From: Zoroaster sp. YZ-2022
Lineage: Eukaryota > Echinodermata > Asteroidea > Forcipulatida > Zoroasteridae
Length of the DNA: 64,000 nt
Direction: 5' to 3'
Assembly: GCA_029582265.1 (NCBI GenBank)
Contig: CM055821.1
Span: 39,999,004-40,063,003 of the forward strand
Made by a program: the position numbers and the translations under genes. This document shows, piece after piece, positions 12,255 to 23,548 of this stretch; within the stretch, counting starts at the first letter, position 1; each line of letters opens with the position of its first letter. Below the pieces are notes generated by a model, which did no database searches, was not told where the DNA came from, and was given only the letters and a program-made list of their open reading frames with translations.

Positions 12255-13187
12255 TTTGTTTTGCATTCATTCTACTGTGGGAAAATGGATCCTGGCTATT
12301 TCAAATGTTTAATTAATGTAACGTTTTCTTTATTAATGACAGCATGTCAAATGGAATCAATTATCAGGATTTTTGTACCATCACCAACTTTACATTAACA
12401 GTTTATTTTATAATCCAGTAATTTTGTAATTGGGTAATTACCAAAGGTTCACACTCACTTTGTAAGCGACAAGCTATAGACAAATTATGTTGAGCGTTGT
12501 TTGTTGGGGTGTTTGTTTGTTTGTTTGTTTTATTTTGGGTGGGTGTGGGAAGACGAGAGCGATATACATTGTCTTAAAGATGTAGGGTCTATGGTCTAAA
12601 ACTTACAGCTGCAACCTTTTTCAACATAATGAGCGATGAATTTGTTAAGATCAAGCAGGTTTGCTGGTTATTTTTCACTTTATTTCCTATAATATGTTTT
12701 GAGATGTAAATATAAGACGCGTTGATTCGTTATGGACGTAAACTTTGAGATTATTGAGATTATTGTATAACAAATTTTCACATTGTATATATATACTATT
12801 TAAATTAAAGTTGAAGTCGTCATTGTGTATTGAGTAAAGATTTCCTGATTTCGTGTGAATTCAGTTTTCTGTAATTTGTGGTTTAATTCCGTACATTTAC
12901 CTATTGAGGATATATAAAAGAAAGTAAGTTACATTTTAAATATGTCATTTAATAAAATAATTGACCTGGGCATGAACAAAGATTAATAAGTGAATCAATG
13001 AATATTAATGACACAGCGTTATATATATAGCAAATATTGTATTGCTGAAAAATGATGTTTCCTATTTATTGTTTAATTAAACAATTAATAGGAATTTAAT
13101 TAGGTCAAACAGTTAAATATCTCATGTATATAATTATCTCATGTGGAAGTAATTAACATACAGACCTATCTTTTAAAAGGAAAACAT
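12255..13187. other. Intergenic, repeat debris only
   Basis: The first part (to about 12450) continues the dispersed repeat that hosts the minisatellite (TTTGCATTCATTCTA and TTTTGTAATTGGGTAATTAC motifs). The remainder is AT-rich with a TTTG run near 12510-12530. No coding signal is seen. Confidence 0.4.
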
Positions 13188-13445
13188 TAATAATAATAAT
13201 AATGTGTGGACTTATATAGCGCACCTATCCACCAACTAAGTGGTGCTCAAGGCGCATTCTTTTTTACGTGCATTACACAACACACGGCTTTACGTCCCAT
13301 CCGAAGGATGGGACGAAGCAATTATGGTTAAGTACCTTGCTCAAGGACACAAGTGTCACGACCGGGGCTCGAACCCACACCCTGCTGCTGGCAACACCAG
13401 AACTTGAGTTCGGTGCGCTAGACCGCTCGGCCACGACACTCCAAT
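13188..13445 (-). mobile_element. tRNA-derived SINE, minus orientation
   Basis: Read on the minus strand, GTCGTGGCCGAGCGGTCTAG (box A region) and GGGTTCGAGCC (box B) begin the element. The conserved GTGTCCTTGAGCAAGGTACTT block follows. The end is the GCGCTATATAAG-type 3' region and an (AAT)n tail at 13188-13202. Confidence 0.8.
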
Positions 13446-13449
13446 TCAA

Positions 13450-15730
13450 GATGATCGATCGCCTGTGTTTTCATTGGAACATTGATAAAGGAATGCAAAT
13501 GAGATATTTCACAAAATAGTTATCAGAAGCTTGATGTAACAGTAAAAAAAAAAAGTGCCAAAATTAATTTTGAACGCGACCCGCCATAAATAATTTAAGT
13601 ACACATTTACTGTAAAACCATGTTTCTCACGATGATTTGTATTTACTTTCTCAAATAACATAAAAATGTTCCAATAAAAAAGTAAAATGTCCGTTAAAAT
13701 AACGGAAAAAAATAAAAGGCAGACTTGTAAGACTCGTTGCCGTCAAAATAGTGAGAAACATGACGATACGCTTTAAAAAGCAATTTGCCGGTCAAATAGT
13801 GAAACACACGGAATATGTCTCTTTAAATCATAGGTCAATATCTTGTGTATATATCTACGTTTGTGTAAATATTTGAGAAATAAAGCTTAAGTTCAGTGTA
13901 TATTTAACGGACAAGAAAACATAGATAGGAAGCATAATTTATTAAATTTCAATGCACCAACATTTGTAACAAACGTAGTGTCACGTCATTTGGAACTGTC
14001 TCTTTAGTTGCCAACAATATCCCCAGTAGCGGCTCCCTCCTTACCCCTCCCCACTACCCCCAAATTAACCCCTGTGCACAAAATAACCTCTCCGTTACGT
14101 TTTTATTCTCTTATGCCAATTGGTTCAATTTCAGCCCCCACTCCCCCCCCACCCATAACCGTGTCTCGAAACCATCTGTATCGGAGATTTCAAATCAAAA
14201 CATTTAATCCATTGAAAAACAAATGCATAATATTCACAAAATCACATAAATAAATGTTTTAAGGTATATATTTGTTAATGTTACGTTTGAAAAAGTAATT
14301 TTATCTCCCAAAACAATTTAGGTCTAGAACTGCGCCTGCAATTAAGTCCCTCTTAAAATCGTAAGTGAGCTTTCAATATTGTTGCACGCTGGCCTTTCTG
14401 GGCCACCATAACCTGGATGCATTGATTGCACATCGCATTTCTCATGTTAAAAGACCCTTTATTTATGTGTTCCACTGCACAAGTAGTATATAGCTTGGAG
14501 AGTGGTACTGGAAACCAGACCAGGTTTTTTCCCGATGAAATATGAATAATACGTCATAATAATGATTATTAACATGACTGTACTGTGGAGTATAGGAAAT
14601 TATGTCGCCTTCACTTCTCTGACCTGCGACATTGTATCCTAAGATTTTTCTTCGCCAGCATCTGGTCAAGGTACGATCGTCTCATAGTGGTCTATCAGGA
14701 TATTTTGTCGGTTTGCAACAACATCAATAAAATCATCGGTAATGGCGACGCTAGATATTACACATAATTTATTATTAAAGCGTGATGTATCCTTTTGCGT
14801 GATATTATACCAGGATATTTCGTCGTTCATTGAGCTGCTGAAACGATAGACATGACATATAGTCTGGCTGTATTAATGTTGTCTGTACATCTGAAGGAAC
14901 ATCGCATGCAGATTAGTGCTGCTGGTGCAACCTGATTACTGTCACGTTGGTTTCAGCCGTACGGTTCCCGAACCTACAAAATGAACTGTCACTATATAAA
15001 GAGTGATATTTTTACGTTTCAGGCAACCTTGAATTATGATTTAGCACATGCACACACATATATTACAGACAAATATTACAGGAAACATGAGGGGCTTGAT
15101 CTCAAGTCTACTGAAGCGACAGAGTATCCCATCGTCAGAATCGTCAGGCACTACACACATACCATAGGTTATAGTACAAGGGTTACACCAGCAACATTAC
15201 GCCCAAAAACTACGTGTTTAGCGTGATACACCACCTCCGTCTCCGTGTTTCGCCTATAGAGTGTTATCCTCCATCAAGGTGAGCTGGCCCCCGTTTGACA
15301 TATCGTCTGTACAAATTATGATCGTTGACAATTTAGGCAAGTTCAAAGGCTAATAGGTGACTGAGCATTAAGCAAATTAATAATGAGCACACAACATTGA
15401 ATGGGCGTAGCAGGTGTCTAGTATAAGTACTGTATAACATGCTAGCGGAATAACCTGATTGTGGTTGGGTTATGATTGATCCAACATTATATAGAGCAAA
15501 ATATTACACATGGAGTGTAGAAACTGCCTCCAACTTGTCTGTTACACAGTCATACTTACTCTCTTTGAGTGTCAGCTTAATATTATTGTGTGTCGTTCAT
15601 GAGAAACTGGTGAGCATACATTCAGATGTTTTGTAATCATTCTAACGTGGAACTTAAGAAAGACTACTCTTCCTAAATTGAAAATTATTTCACTTTTCTA
15701 AAAAAAAAAAAGAAAAAAAAAAGACAACAC
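13450..15730. other. Intergenic, no gene recognised
   Basis: The short frames at 14008-14253, 14585-14767 and 14981-15226 lack motifs. Around 14384-14420, GGCCTTTCTGGGCCACCATAA belongs to a dispersed family also seen near 37730 and 55740. A low-complexity A-rich run lies near 15700-15722. Confidence 0.4.
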
Positions 15731-15734
15731 CTTA

Positions 15735-15995
15735 GGGACAAGGGCCAAAGTCATGCTACAGCCAAGCGTTTGAGAAGCCCGGTCAGGCCCAGGCTTTTCC
15801 CCAGTCTACTGGCCTATATAATATGAGCTCTGCTTGCCTGGGCTAGGCCCTCCAGAAGCCCAGGTTATGTTGATTGGCAGGTACTGTATTGTTACAGGTT
15901 TAGGACTCACAAAAGACGGATTAGGAGGCCAGGTAGCCTAGGCCTGGCCAGGCTTCTCAAAGGCTTGGCTGTACCATGACTTTGGCCCTCCTCCC
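15735..15995. mobile_element. Harbinger/PIF-like MITE with long inverted repeats
   Basis: GGGACAAGGGCCAAAGTCATG at the left and, inverted, GGGAGGAGGGCCAAAGTCATG at the right begin arms of about 60 bp that continue through TACAGCCAAG and TTTGAGAAGCC. TTA stands immediately outside both ends (15732-15734, 15996-15998). A 3-bp TTA duplication with GGG ends is typical of Harbinger-type elements. It is 261 bp with no coding capacity. Confidence 0.75.
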
Positions 15996-16032
15996 TTAGA
16001 CAAAGTTAATTGTAAGGATGATTGATACTCTA

Positions 16033-16426
16033 TGTGGTGTGCCATGGCCGAGCGGTTTAGTGCATCAGATTTGTGTTCTGATGGCTGAGTCGTCAGAATG
16101 TGGGTTCGAATTCTGGCTAAGACCATGGTGCTTGTGTCCTTCAGCAAGACACTTTACCATAATTGCGTCTCTCCACCCAGGAGTAAATGAATGGGTACCT
16201 GTGAGAGCAGAGTTGGTTGTTGTGTTTGTTCAGCTCGAATTAGATTTGGTTGTTGTGTTTGATATATGTGCCGAAATGGCAGCAATTGAGCTGTATACAC
16301 TGTACTCCCCAGGGAGCTGACATGGTTTCAGAAATGATTTATGTGCCTGACGAGCATGTAATAATGTACAGCGCCTGTCGCCTGATCTAGGATATGTGCG
16401 CTTTATAAGAAACGAGTATTGTTATC
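16033..16426 (+). mobile_element. tRNA-derived SINE, near full length
   Basis: A tRNA-like head (ATGGCCGAGCGGTTTAGTGC, then TGTGGGTTCGAATTC) leads into GTGTCCTTCAGCAAGACACTT. The body contains CCCCAGGGAGCTGACATGGTTTC, and a GTGCGCTTTATAAGAAACG tail ends it. It lies about 200 bp upstream of copy B and belongs to the same family as the elements at 13188, 17525, 32196 and 44338. Confidence 0.8.
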
Positions 16427-16629
16427 AGCTTCAATTTACACAAAGTAAGTTTTACATTAATGGGTTATTTTTTAATTATCAATCATACTTTTCATTTTAA
16501 CTACTGACATCCTGTCATTTCTGATTAGTACAGAATACGTGCAAAACAGGCAAGATTTAACCTCGTCCCCAGTACTCACAGCAGTCATCCCGAGGGTATA
16601 TGACTGCAAATCTTCTCTTGACGTACACG

Positions 16630-19600
16630 ATGGACCAAAATGGAAGACAAACGTCTGAACGGGACGTGGAAGACCCTGTCGAAGCCCTCACTGAAGAACT
16701 CGCAGAACTGACATTGTGAGTTTCTGACGATGTTCCCATACCCTCTGTTCAATGTTTACTCCAGTTAAGACGTTCAAAAGAATAATTACATGAGTTTACA
16801 TGAAGTTTTAACATAAAACAAATCATAACTATCTGGAAAATTAAATTAAGTGAAATAGTGAATTCAGCGGTGGGGTATTATCATCATCACCACCACCACC
16901 ACCAGGTCTACCAGCACGACCAACACTATACCAATAACATCACTAACATCAATAACATTATTAATGTTATCGTTTATCCGAAATATTAGTCTTAAATTCC
17001 CTGTCCTTATTATCAATTAGGCCTACTGTGGAACTTCCGACCCAATCCCCCGGCCATCCATCCAGTGGTCTGGAGCGTTCCGACAGTCCATCCACTTTAC
17101 AAACGAATCCCATACGTTCTGACCGTCTGTTTGCCGATTCAAAGGCCGCTGGCACAGAGGAGAAACTTATTTTTGATCCTACGGTCTACCATGAGAATGA
17201 ACGGCTAGAACGTTTGGACAGCTTTTTAGAGACTAGTGCCCCATCGAAGATTAAACGGTGAGAAACAGTTATTATGGTTATGCATTGTACAGCAGGTAGT
17301 TTTCTCTGAGAGAAGATTCAATTGCACGTGGGCAAAAACAGATTTATTTTTATATTATTCATTAATACAACAATTTCTGAAACCTACAAGCTTTTATATG
17401 AGTATTACAAGTGTACACAATGCTATTTCCCTTATCGGTCTTCAAAATATTTTATTATGATTATGCGCCATACATTATTATTATCCCTGTTCATCTGGAC
17501 CATTGAAATCATTCTTAACCCCTAACCCTAAACTCCATGATGAGCATACAGCCCTGGCAGCCACTAATAAAACACATCGACAACCTGTACCCTTACAGGT
17601 ACCCATTAACTCATGGGTTTTAGAAAAGCAATTTATGGTTAAGTGTCTTGCTGACAGACACAAGCACCATGGCCAGACTGCCCTGGATTCGAACCAACTT
17701 TCTGCAGAGCACAAGTCCGATGTAGACTACTTGGAACCGCCGGTATATTATATCGAACTTGTACAATGCACACATTTATGATTGTTAAGATCTCCTGACT
17801 GCCACGTCAAGCTTCCAGGTTTAGTATCTTGCCTTGTGGCATGCTCCCTGGCTGCGGAGTTTGTATGAGTTTCATGGCTCCAAGCTGGTGGACCGAGACC
17901 AAAGATATCGACAATATTTGGTTATAGAGCATTCTACAGGGAAGCAAGTAAGAGTGATCTTATTAATATTGATGATCCCTGTGCAGTAACGATCGACGGT
18001 ATAGTCTTTTTGCGTACACCTCATGAAAATCATTAAAGGTCCTATGAAATAGGTGGGGTTTTTTCATTGTATACAATAAAGTATGCCTATTGGAACATAT
18101 ATTTGTCATTTGTAAATTTTCCCCCTCACGTTTATACCATACAAAAATTAATTTTTAAATTTAGGGGGTGCTTTTCGACACGCCCATACCCCTCATTAAC
18201 ATAAAATTCGTGACGTACACTGAGGCAATTCCCGATCCGCGATCCACAGAACTTGCCCAAGTATGCGTCGTATACAGCGCACTTCGAGCAGACATGCTTT
18301 GAACAGGGCCTTTACAGCCAGTTCGGTACGGCTTATAATGCCATGCTGCTACCTGATGCAATTCCAACGATATTCACGCTATTAAAGTAAGAAGGCTGTG
18401 AAGGCTCCAACAAAGAAGAGAGGTGTTTTTTAAAGCAAGAAAGACTCAGGGTAAGTGGCCATTTAGTAATAATCCCATGCATAATTCAGTCCACTTCCGT
18501 GCAAAACGACATGTTCACACCATGCTCACCGTTTCAGTGTTCACGGCATGAAAACATGCCGTGATTTTCCGCATTAATAAAAACATCGTGTCTGATTTTA
18601 TATCCTTGCAAGACAAACATAAAAACATTAAACCTTTCTCATTATGCCTGCGCTTGTTTTGAGTTTTTTAAATGATCAGAGTTTTGACTCAACTGTTTTT
18701 GTTATTTCATAAAATAACACAGTAATGTTAGCATTGCCTTCGGTGTGTGTTCCGACCGCATGATGGGGGCTTGCGCTGCGTTTCACGGATAACGCTCCTC
18801 TCTTTCGGACGTGTTTTTCGCGTGTTACTGCTAGCTTTTCGTAGATTAATTCTCCCGTGCTTCTGGCCTAAAATGCGTCTGTGTGTGTGTGACAACGCTA
18901 AACGTGCATTGTACCGTGACGGGGACAACTCGTTTATTAGACTGTTATCCGATCAAAGTCTGGCACCAAACCATACCGCCTAGCTCCGTGAGTGTAAAAT
19001 TCTCTACTTTTGTATGTACGTCACGAACGCTTCGTTAAAACTTCGAAAATTCGGGGGGTCAATTTTTGATTATTAGATAAACAATTAATAATCCACTCGA
19101 CACAAAAAAACATTTAAAATTGTTTTTAATGCATACCAATCAATGTAACAGCACCAAAAATAAAGTTTGGTAAATACACTCTTCACAGGACCATTAATAT
19201 TAATAAGGATGTCTCAATCTCCAACTTAGAGTCTACCGGTATGATATCTCAGTATCGGTAGAGCATCAGTAGTGTGATTCCATCTTCATTAATTTGTTCT
19301 TTGTTCACTCAATCGTTTGGTACAGATCTGACGGAATTGGCAAGATCATAGTGAGGTCTCCTAGCTTCGTGGATGAGGGGTTAGGGGATATAGAAGGTCT
19401 ACTGAAGGAATGGGAGCAGTTGACGCTTAATAAAGATACCATTAACTTTTCTGATATCAAAGAGTTGGCAGTGTCTTACAGGTAGGTCTACACTAGATGG
19501 AAAATAATTTGCTAATACTAATCGTTAATTTGGTTACCAGTCAGTAATCTTGTTGAGGCAAGGTTTTGGGTTTTATTTTGTGCACTTTCAGTGATTCTGA

Positions 19601-21121
19601 CTGAATTCCTGTTGTGGTGTCAAGGACAAGCATAATTTTTTACCAAATTTAAACAGTGTAAGCTTTTACTTAAAAAATAGACTTCCCATTTTGTTTAAAC
19701 AGTCCAAAAGCATAGACAATTCTATAATATTGATTTAATTTTGCCATACACCGACGTGTGTATGGCACTGTATACTCGGTGCTTTCCGAGTACACACGTC
19801 GGTGCAGGGCAAAATTAAATCAATTGTTTATCACCGACGCAATAATTTCATCAAGTTCTATAATATGTTTCTACATGAAATTGCATTTCATGGGCTCTTG
19901 TGCCAAATGCATCCTAGACTTGATTTCAAGTCTGAGATCGCGGTTATTTTTGTCTGCATCAGCCACGCAAAACGCCGTTTACCCCTACTATCACAGCCCT
20001 AACTCGCGATCTCAGACTTGACCCTGTTGTGTTTGTGGGATATTCATGTATTCATAGCTAAAATTTACATAATAATACGGATGCTAGAGAGATGGCCAAT
20101 CAGGAGGCCACAAAAACCTTGTAGGCCGCGTCTATTACTAACAGGTTACACTCGCTTAAAATTCTTTCTGTAATATTATTCGATATTAAATTTGTATAGT
20201 GCTTGGTACGTAAATAGTATTTGAAATGATAGGTAAATTTAATGAGATCTTAGAGTTGTAAAAAACCACAAAATAAAATACATAATTTCTTCTCTACAAA
20301 AAACGTCTTACCTACAGTTTAAATGGAATCGTTGAGTACATCGCCTCCAACTGCATGTAAAAGTTTAGTTTGAATATTCATGTTATGGAAGGCTTTCCGA
20401 CCAATCAGATTGTTCCGTCCACTTTTGGACTAATTCGCAATAGGTTGTGTACAAACCGAGAACAACATTCCCAAGTCTGTGATCGAAGGTTAATGTCGAA
20501 GGTTAATACACAAGAGGGCGCTATTTAATGCGATACTGCAGAACCGTATTGGCTTCAGGCAGACAAAAAAAACACGATCACAGACTTGGAACCAAGTCTA
20601 AATGCATCCTGATAATGGTACTCATGGTGCTTTTATCGCCCCAAGTCAATGTCCTGATTATCATTCATTAAACCTCAGCTCCGTGAGAATTATAATTGTC
20701 ATTATAATCTCTTTTGTTTCGTTATTTAAGGTGCTTGAGTGGTATGTGGCTTCTTTTTTATGAAACCGGAGTAAAAGTTGACGAAGCATGGGAAACAATT
20801 GCCAAAGCTACGGTGAATGGTGAGCTGGGTACGCACGCTAAAGTGAATCCATTCGAGGACCAGGGTGAAGGGAAGGCCCTGCACGATGAACAGCACGTTA
20901 TCAGCGTGTACACAAAGAATTTCGCCAAAAAGAAACATGTGATGGAGATTGAAAAAAAATTACGTAGTATGGATTTGAGGGGTCGTATGGCCTACAAACC
21001 CCGTGTCTACTCAATTATTGGCGTGTATTCAGAAAACAAGTGGAAGCTGAGGCCAGGCATCTATACGTCACATTGGGATACCGTCAATAAAGTGTCGTTA
21101 ATACGGGAAAACGAAAAATAA
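16630..21121 (+). CDS. C11orf68-like: C11orf68/BLES03-like gene, copy B (complete)
   Basis: This is the complete member of the array. Exons are 16630-16715, 17021-17257, 19326-19481 and 20731-21121 (86, 237, 156 and 391 nt), together 290 codons including TAA, so 289 residues. The start MDQNGRQTSERDVED is the only ATG in frame before a stop. Residues 1-75 are acidic and probably disordered. The DUF1917 body runs from EEKLIFDPTVY to the end, with SPSFVDEGLGDIEGLL, ELAVSYRCLSGMWLLF, VDEAWETIAKATVNGELGTH, HVISVYTKNF, RMAYKPRVYSIIGVYSENKW and GIYTSHWD. All three introns break the codon after its second base, and donors are GTGAGT, GTGAGA and GTAGGT. Human C11orf68 is of comparable length. The molecular role is unknown; an eIF4E-like fold is known for the human protein, and no cap-binding claim is made here. 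Confidence 0.8.
17525..17738 (-). mobile_element. SINE fragment in intron 2 of copy B
   Basis: On the minus strand, TTGGTTCGAATCCAGG (box B), GTGCTTGTGTCTGTCAGCAAG and ATGGGTACCTGTAAGGG match the SINE at 16033. The head upstream of box B and the 3' tail are missing or degraded. Copy A lacks it at the matching place. Confidence 0.65.
18037..19193. mobile_element. TTAA-flanked DNA transposon in intron 2 of copy B
   Basis: The left end is TTAA (18033-18036) followed by AGGTCCTATGAAATAGG; the right end inverted is TGGTCCTGTGAAGAGTG, followed by TTAA (19194-19197). Copy A is uninterrupted here (AATCATTAATACTTAATG, about 4309-4326), so the site is confirmed. It is 1157 bp with no recognised protein. 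CACGGCATG at 18542-18550 and CATGCCGTG at 18555-18563 form an internal hairpin. Confidence 0.68.
19731..19855. mobile_element. 125-bp foldback insertion with 11-bp duplication in intron 3 of copy B
   Basis: TTCTATAATAT flanks both sides (19720-19730, 19856-19866); copy A has it once (about 8294-8304). TGATTTAATTTTGCC at the left pairs with GGCAAAATTAAATCA near 19809-19823, with CACCGACGTGTGTA arms inside, forming a strong hairpin. Confidence 0.7.
19916..20599. mobile_element. 684-bp inverted-repeat insertion with 11-bp duplication (MULE-like MITE)
   Basis: AAATGCATCCT stands at 19905-19915 and 20600-20610; copy A reads AAATCCATCCTGATAATGG without interruption. Left end AGACTTGATTTCAAGTCTG and inverted right end AGACTTGGTTCCAAGTCTG each form a small palindrome, and the arms continue through GATCGCGG or GATCGTG and TTTTTGTCTGC. 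A duplication of about 11 bp with long arms suggests a Mutator-like element; the superfamily is inferred. Confidence 0.72.
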
Positions 21122-21140
21122 AAGGGTCGAATACTGTGAA

Positions 21141-21348
21141 CAGCGGCGGCGCTACGGGGGGAAGGGGGAAAATGCCCCCCCCCGGTTACTTTTTTTGCCC
21201 CCCAATTTCCCCCCCAATTTTTCCCCGAGGGTAAGTCAATGCTTTTTCAGCAGTACAAAATTACATTAAATTTAAAGATTAATGTTTTCTCCCCTTAAAT
21301 TTAAGCTTGCCCCCCCCCCCCAATTTAACAGGTCTGGTGCCGCCGCTG
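21141..21348. mobile_element. hAT-type MITE just downstream of copy B stop
   Basis: The ends CAGCGGCGGC...GCCGCCGCTG are flanked by an 8-bp duplication ACTGTGAA (21133-21140, 21349-21356). An 8-bp duplication with CAG...CTG ends is typical of hAT elements. The interior is C- and G-tract rich (CCCCCAATTTCCCCC). It begins 19 bp after the TAA of copy B and so lies in its probable 3' UTR. Confidence 0.82.
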
Positions 21349-21874
21349 ACTGTGAAATACATTCAAATGCAAATGAATTCGAATTCGAATACTTGAATTC
21401 GTATTCCTTTTGAAAAATATAAAAGGTAGGTCTATAATACGGATATAATCGAATAGTGGGAGTCGCGTGGATCAAAATAATTTAGCTCTGGGCTTTGCCT
21501 GAATAGGGTGCTATTTACGAGAGCACGACGTAGTTGGGGCACAAGCGGTTACCATGGAAGAGTTTTCGGCGTTTTTTTAAAAATGGCGAGAAAAAAACGT
21601 TATTAGGTATTGAAAACCACCTCATGGTCAACACAAGGTGTTGGAAAACGTAAGAAAATGTATGATAATATCTATAATTATATTATATTTGAAAGGAGAT
21701 GGGTGAGAGGGATGGAAGAGCGACATAGCATCAGCGGTTTGTATGTAAACGGACCACAATAAAATGCCCCAAACTCGGAACTGAAGTGCATTTCACCGGT
21801 AGAGGGCTAAGATGTGCATGAGGCAGATAGCCGAACATTTTCAAATGTCACGACAGATATTTATCTGTACATTC

Positions 21875-21880
21875 AATAAA
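21875..21880 (+). terminator. Polyadenylation signal of copy B
   Basis: AATAAA occurs in 3' flank aligned with copy A, whose equivalent signal is at 9270. An earlier AATAAA at about 21759 (CACAATAAAATGCCC) is also shared with copy A and could be used instead. Confidence 0.45.
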
Positions 21881-21899
21881 CAATTATTTTCATAATAAG

Positions 21900-22560
21900 T
21901 GTGTAGTTGTTAACTTTATTATTTTTTTAATTCCACATGATTTTACAAATTTTTGTATTGACTGCGCAGACAACTATTTTTCTTAACATCACTGGGCTTC
22001 CCATCAGTCTCCAAAGACAAAATAGTTTCTCATAGAGAGATTATAGTTGGTAAATATTGCTTCTATGAGTATGCTTACTTTCTTTGAATCTAGATATGCA
22101 TTAAACAACCACCCTGTAAAAGTTTCAGCTTATCGCTTAATTATTTCATAAATTAGTTCGCTTTCATTATATTGTTGAATGTTCGTCTCATGCCGCCGAA
22201 AATTAAGTAAAGAGGAATGTCTGCACAATGTAATATCTTTATTAAACGAGTTGATAAAGATATCACCCGTGTTTGGGCAGATTTGATGGTAATTTTTCTG
22301 GGGATCAGTTATTAGCTTTCATTTGAGACATTGAACGAAACAATCCGTCAGTATCAGTAAATTAAAAACTCAAATAAATAAAATGCTGGCCCACTGTTTT
22401 AATCCTCAGCATGTACGTGACCACACAATGTACGGCCAAGGGCGTGTGTAGTCCTCCGATTGGCCAGCGCGGCTGTCAAGCGCGTTTGAAATATCGCTTT
22501 TATTTACAGTTTCCGACATCCGAATTTATTTTCCCCCCGTTTAATAACGATATTATCTTT
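21900..22560. other. Intergenic, repeat debris
   Basis: The sequence around 22090-22140 (AAACAACCACCCTGTAAAAGTTTCAG) is a fragment of the dispersed family that also contains the 37-bp minisatellite. No gene is seen. Confidence 0.35.
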
Positions 22561-23395
22561 CAAAATCCGTTCGATTTTTAAATTTTGTTTTTGTGCGTTG
22601 AGCCAAACACAGGCGATTATCTTTAATGTGTTGATTCTGAGAAGAACCAGTAGTTTGACAAATCGATGTTTCGAAATCCCCCCCGCCGTCCGTGCAGCGA
22701 CGTTGTAGAAGACAGTCACTTTTTCACATGGCCCATCTTTCGTATTCTGAGAGTTCCAAATTCTGGGCAGGGGACATCCAGGGGCCCAGGCCACATGTGG
22801 GGGAGACGCTGTTTCCATGGTTACGCCACTACGTCTGTGTAATGTTAGGTGCTCATTGAGTCGAGTGGGAGGTTGCATCCCTTTCTCCATAGACGGATGC
22901 TGAGGTACTGCTTGTCTTTTTTGATGTCGAGAGAACTTTGGAGTTTGTGTGGAGCTGAGTAGTAGAGCTTGACGGAAGATGTGTTAGGGTTGATGGGAGA
23001 CAGACTGAGGGTATAGGAGGTTAATCTTATGTACAGGATACACTGCAGTTTATTATTTCATTATTTTAATTTAAATGATACCCCCCAAAAACAAATATTT
23101 CAAGGGATGTTTCATACCATCACAAATTTACACCAAGTAAGTGAACAACCGTGACCATTTATACTTGTTGATAATATACAGGCTGCACTTGAGCTGAAAT
23201 GGGCTCAGTTTAACCCCGTGCCAGTTGATTCCCGTTGATTCCCGATATCTGGTGTTAACTAATGTTAACAAACTGGAAAGGTCCTGCCCTAAGGCCGAAA
23301 CAAGTTTCCGGTTTCTGGTCACAAGTATGCTTCAAAGTTGGTGCATTGACTGACTTTTTTCCAAACAGTGAAATACGTTATAGGCCTAGGTGGTT
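22560..23395. repeat. Repeat block duplicated at 43570-44335
   Basis: Shared landmarks in the same order are TCTGAGAAGAACCAGTAGTTTG, GTCCGTGCAGC, AGGCCACATGTG, GTATAGGAGGTTAATCTTATG and ATCACAAATTTACACCAA. The second copy differs by many small indels. The minus-strand open frame at 22504-22890 is not preserved between the copies, so it is not treated as coding. Confidence 0.75.
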
Positions 23396-23548
23396 ATTTG
23401 AACCAGACCAAATTTTCCATACACAAAGCATGGTAGCTAAGAGATCGCCGCACAAATCGGGCAAACGTTCATACCCCTATGTGAAAAAAGTCGAGGCAGT
23501 ATTCCAATTGATCCAGCAATTTTGGCTGCAATTTGACATCGTTTCATA

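Noticed and set aside
22504..22890. 128-residue minus-strand frame
   Set aside because: It is not preserved in the homologous block at 43.6-43.9 kb and has no domain motif.
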